Part shown: positions 1-4,705 of the stretch, piece after piece
Layout: every line of letters starts with the position of its first letter
Position numbering within the stretch: the stretch's first letter is position 1
NCBI GenBank assembly: GCA_003157295.1
Contig: PMJF01000014.1
Span: 2,337-10,899, forward strand
DNA: 8,563 nucleotides
Direction of reading: 5' to 3'
Origin: Candidatus Moraniibacteriota bacterium
GTDB taxonomy: Bacteria; Patescibacteriota; Minisyncoccia; Moranbacterales; UBA11712
Made by a program: the position numbers and the translations under genes
Notes under the pieces: model-generated
What the model was told of the DNA's origin: nothing
What the model saw: only the letters and a program-made list of their open reading frames with translations
Databases searched by the model: none

Positions 1-693
1 TCAGGCTTTATTTTTTTTCTGTCTCTCGTAAGCCTCTATAAATCCCTGGATATTAATGAAGCCTCGCGGACCCTGCCGGCCATTGGCGGTTTGACACCCA
101 TTCTTGTCCTTTTTTTGTCTTATTTTTTTCTCAAAGAATCGCTCAGCGAGATCCATATTATCGCCTTCTTTCTGCTTGTAACGGGAGGAGTCCTGATCTC
201 GCTGAAAACAAGCCGGAAAAAAAGCCGGCTAGTAAAAGGAAGCGCCAACCTTTTTTTAGCGGTGGGCCTAGGCGCGATATACTATGTTCTTGAAAAATAC
301 ATTTTTACCGAGCAAGGTTTTGTCAGCGGGTTTATCTGGTCCCGTCTCGGATTGGCGATAACTTCCGCTTCGATATTACTAGTTCCCAGATGGCGGAGGC
401 TGATCCTTTCTTCCGAGAAGAGAGCTACGGCGGGTCTAAGCTTTTCTCTTATTATTAATAAATTTACGGCCGGGGTGGGATCACTATTGATCCACCTCGC
501 CATTTCAATGACTAGTGTATCCTTGGTAAATGCCATGCAGGGAACAGAATATGTCTTCCTTTTTATTTTCACCATAATGCTATCGATAAAATATCCACAA
601 TTTCTAAAAGAAAATATTGACCGAAAAACAATGATCCAGAAGATCATTGCTATCCTGTCGATAATAACAGGCTTAAGTTTGCTATATTTATGA
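1..693 (+). CDS. EamA/DMT-family membrane transporter, 3' part (5' end outside window)
   Basis: The frame is open from base 1, giving 230 residues before TGA at 691-693; the true start lies upstream. The protein is very hydrophobic, with about seven membrane-spanning stretches. An early segment with the pattern P-I-L-V-L-F-L-S-Y-F-F-L-K-E followed by a hydrophobic helix ending in GGVLIS resembles the end of the first EamA domain. A basic loop (KTSRKKSR) then leads into a second helical block containing V-N-A-M-Q-G-T-E-Y, resembling the second domain. Members of this drug/metabolite transporter superfamily export or import small metabolites across the inner membrane; the substrate cannot be read from sequence. 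An internal TTG at 91 is inside the first repeat and is not a plausible start. The gene overlaps the next one by ATGA, so the two are probably co-transcribed and translationally coupled. Confidence 0.75.
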   Translation, partial: SGFIFFLSLVSLYKSLDINEASRTLPAIGGLTPILVLFLSYFFLKESLSEIHIIAFFLLVTGGVLISLKTSRKKSRLVKGSANLFLAVGLGAIYYVLEKYIFTEQGFVSGFIWSRLGLAITSASILLVPRWRRLILSSEKRATAGLSFSLIINKFTAGVGSLLIHLAISMTSVSLVNAMQGTEYVFLFIFTIMLSIKYPQFLKENIDRKTMIQKIIAILSIITGLSLLYL

Positions 694-1697
694 TAAAAAT
701 TATTAAAAAAATACTACTCTTTATTCTCATTATCTTAGTCCTGTCTATTTTCTATCTTGTCCGCAAGCCTACCGGCATCGTGAGCAACGCGCGGGATGTC
801 CAATGGGGCGTCGCCTTTTCCAAGATTTTTAGCGTTCAGCTGGGACTCGATTGGAAAGAGAATTATCTGGCCATTCTGACGGATCTCAAACCGGCAACCA
901 TTCGCCTTCCGATCTATTGGCAGGATATCGAACCCGAGCCGGGAAAATATGATTTTTCCGATTATGACTGGATGGCTCAGGAGGCGCAAAGGCAGGGAGT
1001 GAAACTGATCCTGGTGGTTGGGCGCAAAGTCCCCCGCTGGCCGGAGTGCCACAGCCCTTCTTGGGCGGACAAACTTTCGGAAAACGAAAAACAGGAAAAG
1101 ATAATCGAATATATTTCCGCATCGGTCGAAAGATATAAAAATATTGATAACCTTTATCTTTGGCAGGTAGACAACGAGCCCTTTCTGCCGTTTGGAGCCT
1201 GCACGAAGTTCGACGTTAATTTTCTGGATCGGGAAATCGCGACTGCGCGGAACATGGACCCGAGCCACAAAATCATGGTCACGGACAGCGGGGAGCTTTC
1301 TACTTGGGTGCAGGCGGCCAAGCGCGCTGACATTTTCGGAACGACAATGTACCGCGTCATTTGGAAAAGTCCGGCAGGGTATTTCAAATATCCTCTTCCA
1401 CCCAAATTTTTCTGGCTCAAGGCCAATATTGTCCATCTTCTCTATCCCGAGAGACCGATCGTTGTTTCCGAGCTGCAGGCTGAGCCTTGGGGGCCGAAAC
1501 AAATTTATGATCTGCCGGTTGACGAGCAGATGAAATCGATGGATATCAATCAATTTCACGCGAATATCGAATACGCAAAACGGGTTGGTTTTCCGGAAGA
1601 CTATCTTTGGGGCGCCGAGTGGTGGTTCTGGATGAAAACAAAAAAAAACCGCCCCGAATTCTGGGAGGCGGCGAAGGAGGTTATGAAAAGTGAGTAA
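690..1697 (+). CDS. Membrane-anchored glycoside hydrolase, clan GH-A-like (beta-galactosidase/cellulase-type TIM barrel)
   Basis: This 335-residue protein has a basic N-terminus (MIKIIKK) and one hydrophobic helix at about residues 8-24. There is no clear signal-peptidase site before RKPTG, so it is probably a signal anchor with the enzyme outside the membrane. The rest reads like a (beta/alpha)8 hydrolase. ATIRLPIYWQDIEPEPGKYDF (69-89) is the typical strand 2 region where the barrel begins. YLWQVDNEPF (156-165) carries the N-E-P motif, with E163 as candidate acid/base. IVVSELQAEPWG (257-268) carries E261 as candidate nucleophile at the end of strand 7. WGAEWWFW (307-314) fits the strand 8 aromatic platform. 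The two glutamates are about 98 residues apart, as expected for a retaining clan-A enzyme. The exact CAZy family and substrate are not determinable here. There is no Shine-Dalgarno sequence; the start overlaps the upstream stop (ATGA), which suggests coupling. The last codons overlap the terminator of the convergent gene. Confidence 0.72.
   Translation: MIKIIKKILLFILIILVLSIFYLVRKPTGIVSNARDVQWGVAFSKIFSVQLGLDWKENYLAILTDLKPATIRLPIYWQDIEPEPGKYDFSDYDWMAQEAQRQGVKLILVVGRKVPRWPECHSPSWADKLSENEKQEKIIEYISASVERYKNIDNLYLWQVDNEPFLPFGACTKFDVNFLDREIATARNMDPSHKIMVTDSGELSTWVQAAKRADIFGTTMYRVIWKSPAGYFKYPLPPKFFWLKANIVHLLYPERPIVVSELQAEPWGPKQIYDLPVDEQMKSMDINQFHANIEYAKRVGFPEDYLWGAEWWFWMKTKKNRPEFWEAAKEVMKSE
1640..1671 (-). 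terminator. Intrinsic terminator of the minus-strand DHH-like gene, inside the hydrolase coding sequence
   Basis: Read on the minus strand, CCGCCTC (1671-1665) pairs with GGGGCGG (1655-1649). This gives a 7-bp G+C-rich stem with one G-U pair and a 9-base loop, followed directly by nine T (complement of A 1640-1648). This is a textbook rho-independent terminator. It lies about 41 bases beyond the stop codon of the minus-strand gene and only makes sense in that direction, since no T run follows on the plus strand. The same bases encode K-K-N-R-P-E-F-W-E-A-A near the hydrolase C-terminus. Confidence 0.8.
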
Positions 1698-1712
1698 ACC
1701 GGGTTGGTTGGA

Positions 1713-2834
1713 CTAGACTGATCTTATTTTTTCCAACAATTCTTTTTCCGCTTCTAAAATATTCTTTTTCTCAAAAACTATTTTAAGATATCCGTTCTTG
1801 ATCTCTCCTCCGCAAGCCTTTTGGATCTTTTGGAGCGATTCGGATTCGCCGTTTTTGATGAAAGCGACGCTCCGATCGAGTGTTTCGGAATAGAGAATGG
1901 CGAAAAGTTTTCCAGCCGAGAAATTATCTTTTATCTTTTCCAAGATCAAGGGAAGCTGGCCGGGGTTCGTCCGGCTTTTCACGAAATCTTCAATAGACAC
2001 CATCGACCAGGCCAGTTTCGAGTCCTCGTTCCAGTTGAGCCGCGCCATTACTCGGCCCCAAAGCTTCATAAAAGGGAAGGATTGGGTCTTGAAAAGCTCG
2101 CGGATGATCTTTTGCTGGTCGGCGCCTTTTTCAATGAGCCAGGAGGCGGTCATAAAAGTTTGAGGATTGGTGTGAGGGGACTGGAAGTTGGAAGTGGCCG
2201 AAACCAGTCCGGCGAGCAAACACTGGGCGGACCCGGCATCTGTTTGTTTCTCCCAGAAAGACTTGGCGAGTCCCGACAAAATATCGGCGATGGACGACGC
2301 GGTCATATCCACGAGATTGATCTGGCCGTAATTCTCGTTGGCGCTGGAAGCATCGATATTCACGATCGGGACCTCAAAGAAAAGGTCGCTGTTTTTGTCC
2401 TTGATATCCCCAAGGCTTTCAAGATTCGGGCATCCGAGAAGAATGACCAGATCATACTTAAACTTGGCCGGTATAAAAGAAAAATCTCGCGGGTCAATGG
2501 TGGCCTTTTCGGGAGTGATATATATGTCGAAAGAATCAATTTTATTTTCCGTGCGGAAATCTGTTATTTTGTTGCGCGCGGTGTTGAAGGAAAGGACGAA
2601 ATCTCGGGCGCTCTTGATCTCTTTTATCATATGATCCGGTTGGGGGAGAAAGACCATTTTTCCGTTTCCGTTCTCGTTCTCCAAAACCGTGGGATCCTTG
2701 CCGATATTTTTGAGAAGATGGGACAACCCCCAGCTTGCGGCGATCGCATCATCCGGGGCGTTTTTTCTCGTCAAGATCAAAACACTCTCGGCGGATTCAA
2801 TTTGGTTTTTGATTTGATCTGGGATGGAAAGCAT
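1713..2834 (-). CDS. DHH-family phosphoesterase-like protein (NrnA-like fold) lacking the canonical metal ligands
   Basis: This 373-residue soluble protein has the layout of the DHH/DHHA1 (NrnA/RecJ-like) phosphoesterases, which hydrolyse nanoRNA, pAp or cyclic dinucleotides. Recognisable blocks are ILTRKNAPDDAIAAS (20-34), matching the N-terminal 'H-x-x-P-D-G-D-A-I-G-S' region; PIVNIDASSANENYGQINLV (156-175), matching 'P-x-x-N-I-D-H-H-x-x-N-x-x-F-G-x-x-N-x-V'; TASSIADIL (178-186); and a C-terminal DHHA1-like end with CGGEIKNGY (341-349). The catalytic motifs are altered. The first motif has lost its His and one residue, DHH has become D161-A-S, the usual Asp in 'LLG-C-P-N' is Cys135, and the usual T-D-T-G is S-A-T-S (212-215). 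It may therefore be a non-catalytic nucleotide- or RNA-binding relative. The start at 2834 lacks a Shine-Dalgarno sequence. It has its own candidate promoter and terminator, so it looks monocistronic, convergent to the hydrolase and divergent from the repeat protein. Confidence 0.7.
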   Translation of the reverse strand: MLSIPDQIKNQIESAESVLILTRKNAPDDAIAASWGLSHLLKNIGKDPTVLENENGNGKMVFLPQPDHMIKEIKSARDFVLSFNTARNKITDFRTENKIDSFDIYITPEKATIDPRDFSFIPAKFKYDLVILLGCPNLESLGDIKDKNSDLFFEVPIVNIDASSANENYGQINLVDMTASSIADILSGLAKSFWEKQTDAGSAQCLLAGLVSATSNFQSPHTNPQTFMTASWLIEKGADQQKIIRELFKTQSFPFMKLWGRVMARLNWNEDSKLAWSMVSIEDFVKSRTNPGQLPLILEKIKDNFSAGKLFAILYSETLDRSVAFIKNGESESLQKIQKACGGEIKNGYLKIVFEKKNILEAEKELLEKIRSV

Positions 2835-2858
2835 AATTTCAAAAGGGGTTAGTCAATC

Positions 2859-2887
2859 AAAGTACCAAACGGTTCGGAAATCGTCAA
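2859..2887 (-). promoter_or_regulatory. Candidate sigma70-type promoter for the minus-strand DHH-like gene
   Basis: On the minus strand, TTGACG (2887-2882) is followed after 17 bases by TACTTT (2864-2859). The -35 matches consensus at 5 of 6 and the -10 at 3 of 6 positions, including the key first T-A and last T. The predicted start of transcription is near 2852, which gives a leader of only about 18 bases before the ATG at 2834. It is placed back-to-back with the plus-strand promoter at 2910-2938. Confidence 0.45.
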
Positions 2888-2909
2888 ACGTTCCGGTTTT
2901 TCGAATGGC

Positions 2910-2938
2910 TTGACAGAGGGATAGTTGAATGCTATTAT
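2910..2938 (+). promoter_or_regulatory. Near-consensus sigma70-type promoter for the repeat-protein gene
   Basis: A perfect TTGACA (2910-2915), an optimal 17-base spacer and TATTAT (2933-2938, 5 of 6) form a strong promoter by sequence. Transcription should begin around 2945, only about 7 bases before the ATG at 2952. The mRNA would then be nearly leaderless with no room for a Shine-Dalgarno sequence, unless translation begins at an in-frame ATG further in (2973 or 3006). Confidence 0.7.
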
Positions 2939-2951
2939 GTGATGTTTAATA

Positions 2952-3617
2952 ATGGCTTATCATTTTATCTCAATGATCCAGCGGATTTCGAAAATTTTAT
3001 TGATCATGTCATTTGCGTTTTTTACTATGGCACTGCCGCCGCGATGTTTTGCGGAGATCGTCAATCAGCCCGCAGCCGATGCAGGGTTCCAAGTGGACAA
3101 TAGTGCATTGTCCGGAATATCCAATCCTGATCAGTCAATCACCAACAATCCCGCTCCGGAAATTGATAATGATTATCCCTGCCAAAAGATCCGCAATCCC
3201 AAAGTCCCGCGCGTCAAAAACAGGAGCCAAGGAATAGACAATGATAACTCAGGAAAGATAAAAAACCGGAACCGGACCATAAGCAATCCGGAAGCCGGAA
3301 ATATTGCGAATCTTGATCAGGGGATCAGCAACCCGGAAACAGCGAATGTTATAAATCGCGATCAGAGAATAAATAATCCGCAAGCTGGAAATATAGAAAA
3401 CCCTGACTCGGAAATCAGAAACAACACGCCAGGTATCTCAAATCCGGAAGCGCCGAGAATAGCCAATTCCAATGGATCCATCTTCAATTCTGACCAATTT
3501 ATCTCAAACGGTGACCATCGCATCAAAAATGGTGATCATTTCCTAATCAATTTTGACTGGTCTTTCTTGGGTGTTTTCAACTGGGATTGCTGGAATCAAC
3601 CCTTTTTTCTCATGTAG
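2952..3617 (+). CDS. Secreted [I/V/L]-x-N repeat protein, putative beta-solenoid or fibre subunit (unknown function)
   Basis: I do not recognise a named family. The 221-residue product starts with a Sec-type signal peptide: basic RISK (11-14), hydrophobic ILLIMSFAFFTMAL (15-28), and a likely cleavage after RCFA (31-34). From residue 48 to 200 it consists almost only of short units beginning [I/V/L]-x-N, with the Asn invariant in all 21 units. The hydrophobic residue falls at 48, 56, 63, 71, 80, 88, 95, 103, 110, 118, 125, 133, 140, 148, 155, 162, 170, 177, 184, 191 and 198. Spacing alternates 7 and 8 through most of the array, so the true repeat is about 15 residues (for example I-S-N-P-E-A-G-N, then I-A-N-L-D-Q-G). 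The tail (201-221) is aromatic: FDWSF, NWDCWNQPFF. The pattern fits an Asn-ladder beta-solenoid or a curli-like amyloid subunit, but that is inference. Alternative starts at 2973 and 3006 would shorten or damage the signal peptide; 2973 remains possible. There is no Shine-Dalgarno sequence. The gene stands alone with its own promoter. Confidence 0.75.
   Translation: MAYHFISMIQRISKILLIMSFAFFTMALPPRCFAEIVNQPAADAGFQVDNSALSGISNPDQSITNNPAPEIDNDYPCQKIRNPKVPRVKNRSQGIDNDNSGKIKNRNRTISNPEAGNIANLDQGISNPETANVINRDQRINNPQAGNIENPDSEIRNNTPGISNPEAPRIANSNGSIFNSDQFISNGDHRIKNGDHFLINFDWSFLGVFNWDCWNQPFFLM
3093..3551 (+). repeat. Coding tandem-repeat region: 21 [I/V/L]-x-N units, about 45 nt per double unit
   Basis: This stretch encodes residues 48-200 of the secreted repeat protein. 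The most regular part is 3279-3413, three successive 15-residue units: I-S-N-P-E-A-G-N-I-A-N-L-D-Q-G, I-S-N-P-E-T-A-N-V-I-N-R-D-Q-R and I-N-N-P-Q-A-G-N-I-E-N-P-D-S-E. The DNA of the units is diverged, with different codons for Ile, Asn and Pro, so the periodicity is kept at the protein level. It is not a recent DNA duplication and not a CRISPR. Confidence 0.8.
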
Positions 3618-3666
3618 TGAAGCATTGTTTTGAGCCGTAAAATAGACCTATTTTGAATTGTTTCAC
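3617..3666 (+). repeat. Nested inverted repeats between the two secreted-protein genes
   Basis: An outer arm GTGAAGCA (3617-3624) can pair with TGTTTCAC (3659-3666), 8 bp with one G-U. Inside sits a separate 16-base near-perfect palindrome AAAATAG-ac-CTATTTT (3639-3654). The structure begins at the stop codon of the repeat-protein gene and ends six bases before the -35 box of the next gene. It could be a weak 3' transcript end for the first gene, an operator for the second promoter, or chance in AT-rich DNA. No T run follows, so it is not a typical intrinsic terminator. Confidence 0.35.
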
Positions 3667-3672
3667 GCAACC

Positions 3673-3701
3673 TTGACACGGAGCGCTTTTAGGAGTAAAA
3701 T
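3673..3701 (+). promoter_or_regulatory. Near-consensus sigma70-type promoter for the small Cys/Pro secreted protein
   Basis: TTGACA (3673-3678) is a perfect -35 box. It is followed after exactly 17 bases by TAAAAT (3696-3701), a 5 of 6 match to the -10 consensus. The predicted start near 3708 leaves a leader of about 76 bases, with no obvious riboswitch and a strong ribosome-binding site at its end. Confidence 0.7.
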
Positions 3702-3769
3702 AAGTGATTAAAAGAAATATAAAGACAGACAAAAAAATACAGTCACAGGTTGGATAAATTCCGGCCGAG

Positions 3770-3778
3770 AGGAGAGGG
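3770..3778 (+). promoter_or_regulatory. Strong Shine-Dalgarno sequence for the small secreted protein
   Basis: AGGAGAGGG ends five bases before the ATG at 3784. It fixes this start and contrasts with tsaE, polA, the hydrolase and the repeat-protein gene, none of which shows a purine-rich ribosome-binding site of this kind. Confidence 0.7.
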
Positions 3779-3783
3779 AAAAG

Positions 3784-4059
3784 ATGTTTCAAAAGGTTGC
3801 ATTTCTAATGATTCTGGGTGCTCTATTTTTAGGGTCTGTTTCTGAGGCGCTAGCCTGGAGGAATCACGGTTGCGGTGGTGGACGGATTTATTATCAGCCG
3901 CCTGTATACTACTGTCCACCGCCTCAGCCACAAGTAATTTTCGTGGAAGTGGTGCACTTTAAGGATTGGTGGTGCAATCAGTGCGGAAAGTATTTAGGAA
4001 GGACTTTCCAAAACTCTGATGGCCAATTTCCGGTGCCCACTGGGCATCGGTGCAACTAG
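3784..4059 (+). CDS. Small secreted Pro/Tyr/Cys protein with CxxC motif (unknown function)
   Basis: This 91-residue product is of no family I recognise. It begins with a clear signal peptide: MFQK, hydrophobic VAFLMILGALFLGSV (5-19), and a cleavage site SEALA (20-24), leaving a mature protein of about 67 residues starting WRNHGCGGG. The mature part has a Gly-rich start, a Tyr/Pro-rich segment (IYYQPPVYYCPPPQPQ, 35-50), a short beta-like hydrophobic run (VIFVEVV, 51-57) and a C-terminal module with C64-N-Q-C67-G-K and a final G-H88-R-C90. The five cysteines (30, 44, 64, 67, 90) allow disulfides or a small zinc-ribbon-like site from C64, C67, H88 and C90. The first reading suits an exported protein better. 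The gene has its own promoter, Shine-Dalgarno sequence and terminator, so it is probably monocistronic and well expressed. Confidence 0.68.
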   Translation: MFQKVAFLMILGALFLGSVSEALAWRNHGCGGGRIYYQPPVYYCPPPQPQVIFVEVVHFKDWWCNQCGKYLGRTFQNSDGQFPVPTGHRCN

Positions 4060-4085
4060 CGATTCCGCTCATCGAGCGGAGTTGC
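4059..4085 (+). repeat. Hairpin directly after the small secreted gene
   Basis: CCGCTC (4065-4070) and GAGCGG (4074-4079) pair around a 3-base loop. The stem extends outward to about 12 bp (4059-4070 with 4074-4085) with two G-U pairs. It begins on the last base of the stop codon. No T run follows it, so it is more likely a 3'-end stabilising or pausing hairpin placed just before the terminator at 4087-4127. Confidence 0.6.
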
Positions 4086-4086
4086 C

Positions 4087-4127
4087 AAAAAGCCGTGAGT
4101 GTTCACTTACCTCCGGCTTTTTTCTTT
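4087..4127 (+). terminator. Intrinsic terminator after the small secreted gene
   Basis: AAAAAGCCG (4087-4095) pairs with CGGCTTTTT (4114-4122) in a 9-bp stem. The loop can form an inner GAGTG/CACTT stem, and the T run TTTTTTcTTT (4118-4127) follows. It ends the transcript of the 3784-4059 gene and separates it from tsaE. The A tract on the 5' side gives it weak bidirectional character, but no minus-strand gene arrives here. Confidence 0.78.
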
Positions 4128-4153
4128 GCCAAAAAGAAAATTTGTGCCACAAT
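4126..4153 (+). promoter_or_regulatory. Weak candidate promoter for tsaE, implying a leaderless transcript
   Basis: TTGCCA (4126-4131, 5 of 6) is followed after a 16-base spacer by CACAAT (4148-4153, 4 of 6). A start about seven bases downstream would fall at roughly 4160, immediately before the ATG at 4161. The spacing is one short of optimal and the -10 box is poor, so this is tentative. A promoter is expected here because a strong terminator sits just upstream. Confidence 0.3.
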
Positions 4154-4160
4154 AAAACCA

Positions 4161-4598
4161 ATGAAAAAGACTTTTATTACGAACAATTCCAAGCAAACGC
4201 AGGAGCTAGGCGAACTGCTGGCCGGCGAACTTCGAGGGGGCGAAATTATCTGTCTTTCGGGAGAACTGGGAAGCGGGAAGACCACTTTTTCTCAGGGCGT
4301 ATTAAGAGGACTGGGGGCGAAGGAACCATTTACAAGTCCGACGTTTGTGGTGATGAAGCAATATAAGATCAAAGCCACGGCGAAAAAGTCAGAGCCAGTA
4401 AATATTTATCACATTGACGCATATAGAGTAAGCGGAAAAGATATTCTTGATCTAGGGTGGGAAGAAATTACCGCGGGTAAAAAAAACGTCGTGATAGTCG
4501 AGTGGGCGGAAAGGATAAAAAACATCATTCCAAAGAATGCGGTTTGGATAAAATTTGAGCATAAGAGCAAAAACGAGAGGGAAATAACAATCTGCTAA
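4161..4598 (+). CDS. tsaE: tRNA threonylcarbamoyladenosine biosynthesis ATPase TsaE
   Basis: TsaE is the P-loop ATPase that works with TsaB and TsaD in the cytoplasm to make t6A at position 37 of ANN-decoding tRNAs. The 145-residue product is of normal length. It shows the Walker A loop GELGSGKTT (34-42), the family-specific SPTFVV (59-64) with T61, HIDAYRV (84-90) and the Walker B-like strand VVIVEWAERI (110-119) with E114-W115. The frame stays open upstream to 4050, but that extension would read through the terminator at 4087-4127 and has no homology-like content; M-K-K-T at 4161 is the natural start. No Shine-Dalgarno sequence is visible. TsaB and TsaD are not encoded in this window. The next gene is polA after a 107-base repeat-filled gap. 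Confidence 0.95.
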   Translation: MKKTFITNNSKQTQELGELLAGELRGGEIICLSGELGSGKTTFSQGVLRGLGAKEPFTSPTFVVMKQYKIKATAKKSEPVNIYHIDAYRVSGKDILDLGWEEITAGKKNVVIVEWAERIKNIIPKNAVWIKFEHKSKNEREITIC

Positions 4599-4692
4599 AT
4601 TTTCAATCAATGATCAATTCTTCAATTTACAAACATTGAAAATTAGATCATTGAAACTTTATTGTAAATTGAAAATTGATAATTGGAAATTT
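4597..4692 (+). repeat. Large imperfect AT-rich inverted repeat filling the tsaE-polA gap
   Basis: TTCAATTTACAA (4621-4632) is perfectly complementary to TTGTAAATTGAA (4662-4673). With one mismatch and one bulged base, the arms extend to 4608-4632 and 4662-4685. With a further small indel they reach 4597 and 4692. The 29-base centre holds two copies of CATTGAAA (4634-4641 and 4649-4656). The whole element is built from CAAT/ATTG words, and a T6 run (4690-4695) follows the right arm. It could act as a tsaE terminator, be a mobile MITE-like or intergenic repeat of the host, or form an RNA structure in the polA leader. A weak promoter-like pair for polA, TTGAAA (4636-4641) with TATTGT (4660-4665), lies inside it. 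Confidence 0.75.
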
Positions 4693-4705
4693 TTTATTTA
4701 ATACT

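Noticed and set aside
735..1559. 274-codon minus-strand open frame opposite the glycoside hydrolase
   Set aside because: It is antisense to a well-supported enzyme gene with catalytic motifs, and its product has no coherent domain pattern.
1698..1735. Plus-strand terminator for the hydrolase gene
   Set aside because: A T run exists near 1728-1733 but no convincing G+C stem precedes it; the nearby strong stem at 1649-1671 has its T run only on the minus strand.
1821..2852. 343-codon plus-strand open frame opposite the DHH-like gene
   Set aside because: It is a mirror frame of a gene with recognisable family blocks; its product is charged, low in motifs, and has no promoter, ribosome site or family resemblance.
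3279..3479. CRISPR-like array
   Set aside because: The regular 45-base periodicity comes from protein repeats with diverged codons; there are no identical direct repeats with unique spacers.
4050..4160. N-terminal extension of tsaE by 37 residues
   Set aside because: The extension would translate through the hairpin and terminator of the preceding gene, and family length and start context favour ATG 4161.
4676..4704. polA promoter TTGATA-N17-TAATAC
   Set aside because: The implied transcript start would fall inside the coding sequence after ATG 4706, and the -10 match is only 3 of 6.
4676..4705. TTG start adding ten residues to polA
   Set aside because: The codons lie inside the inverted-repeat arm and encode an atypical N-terminus; the family normally begins shortly before L-I-L-I-D-G-N, as from ATG 4706.
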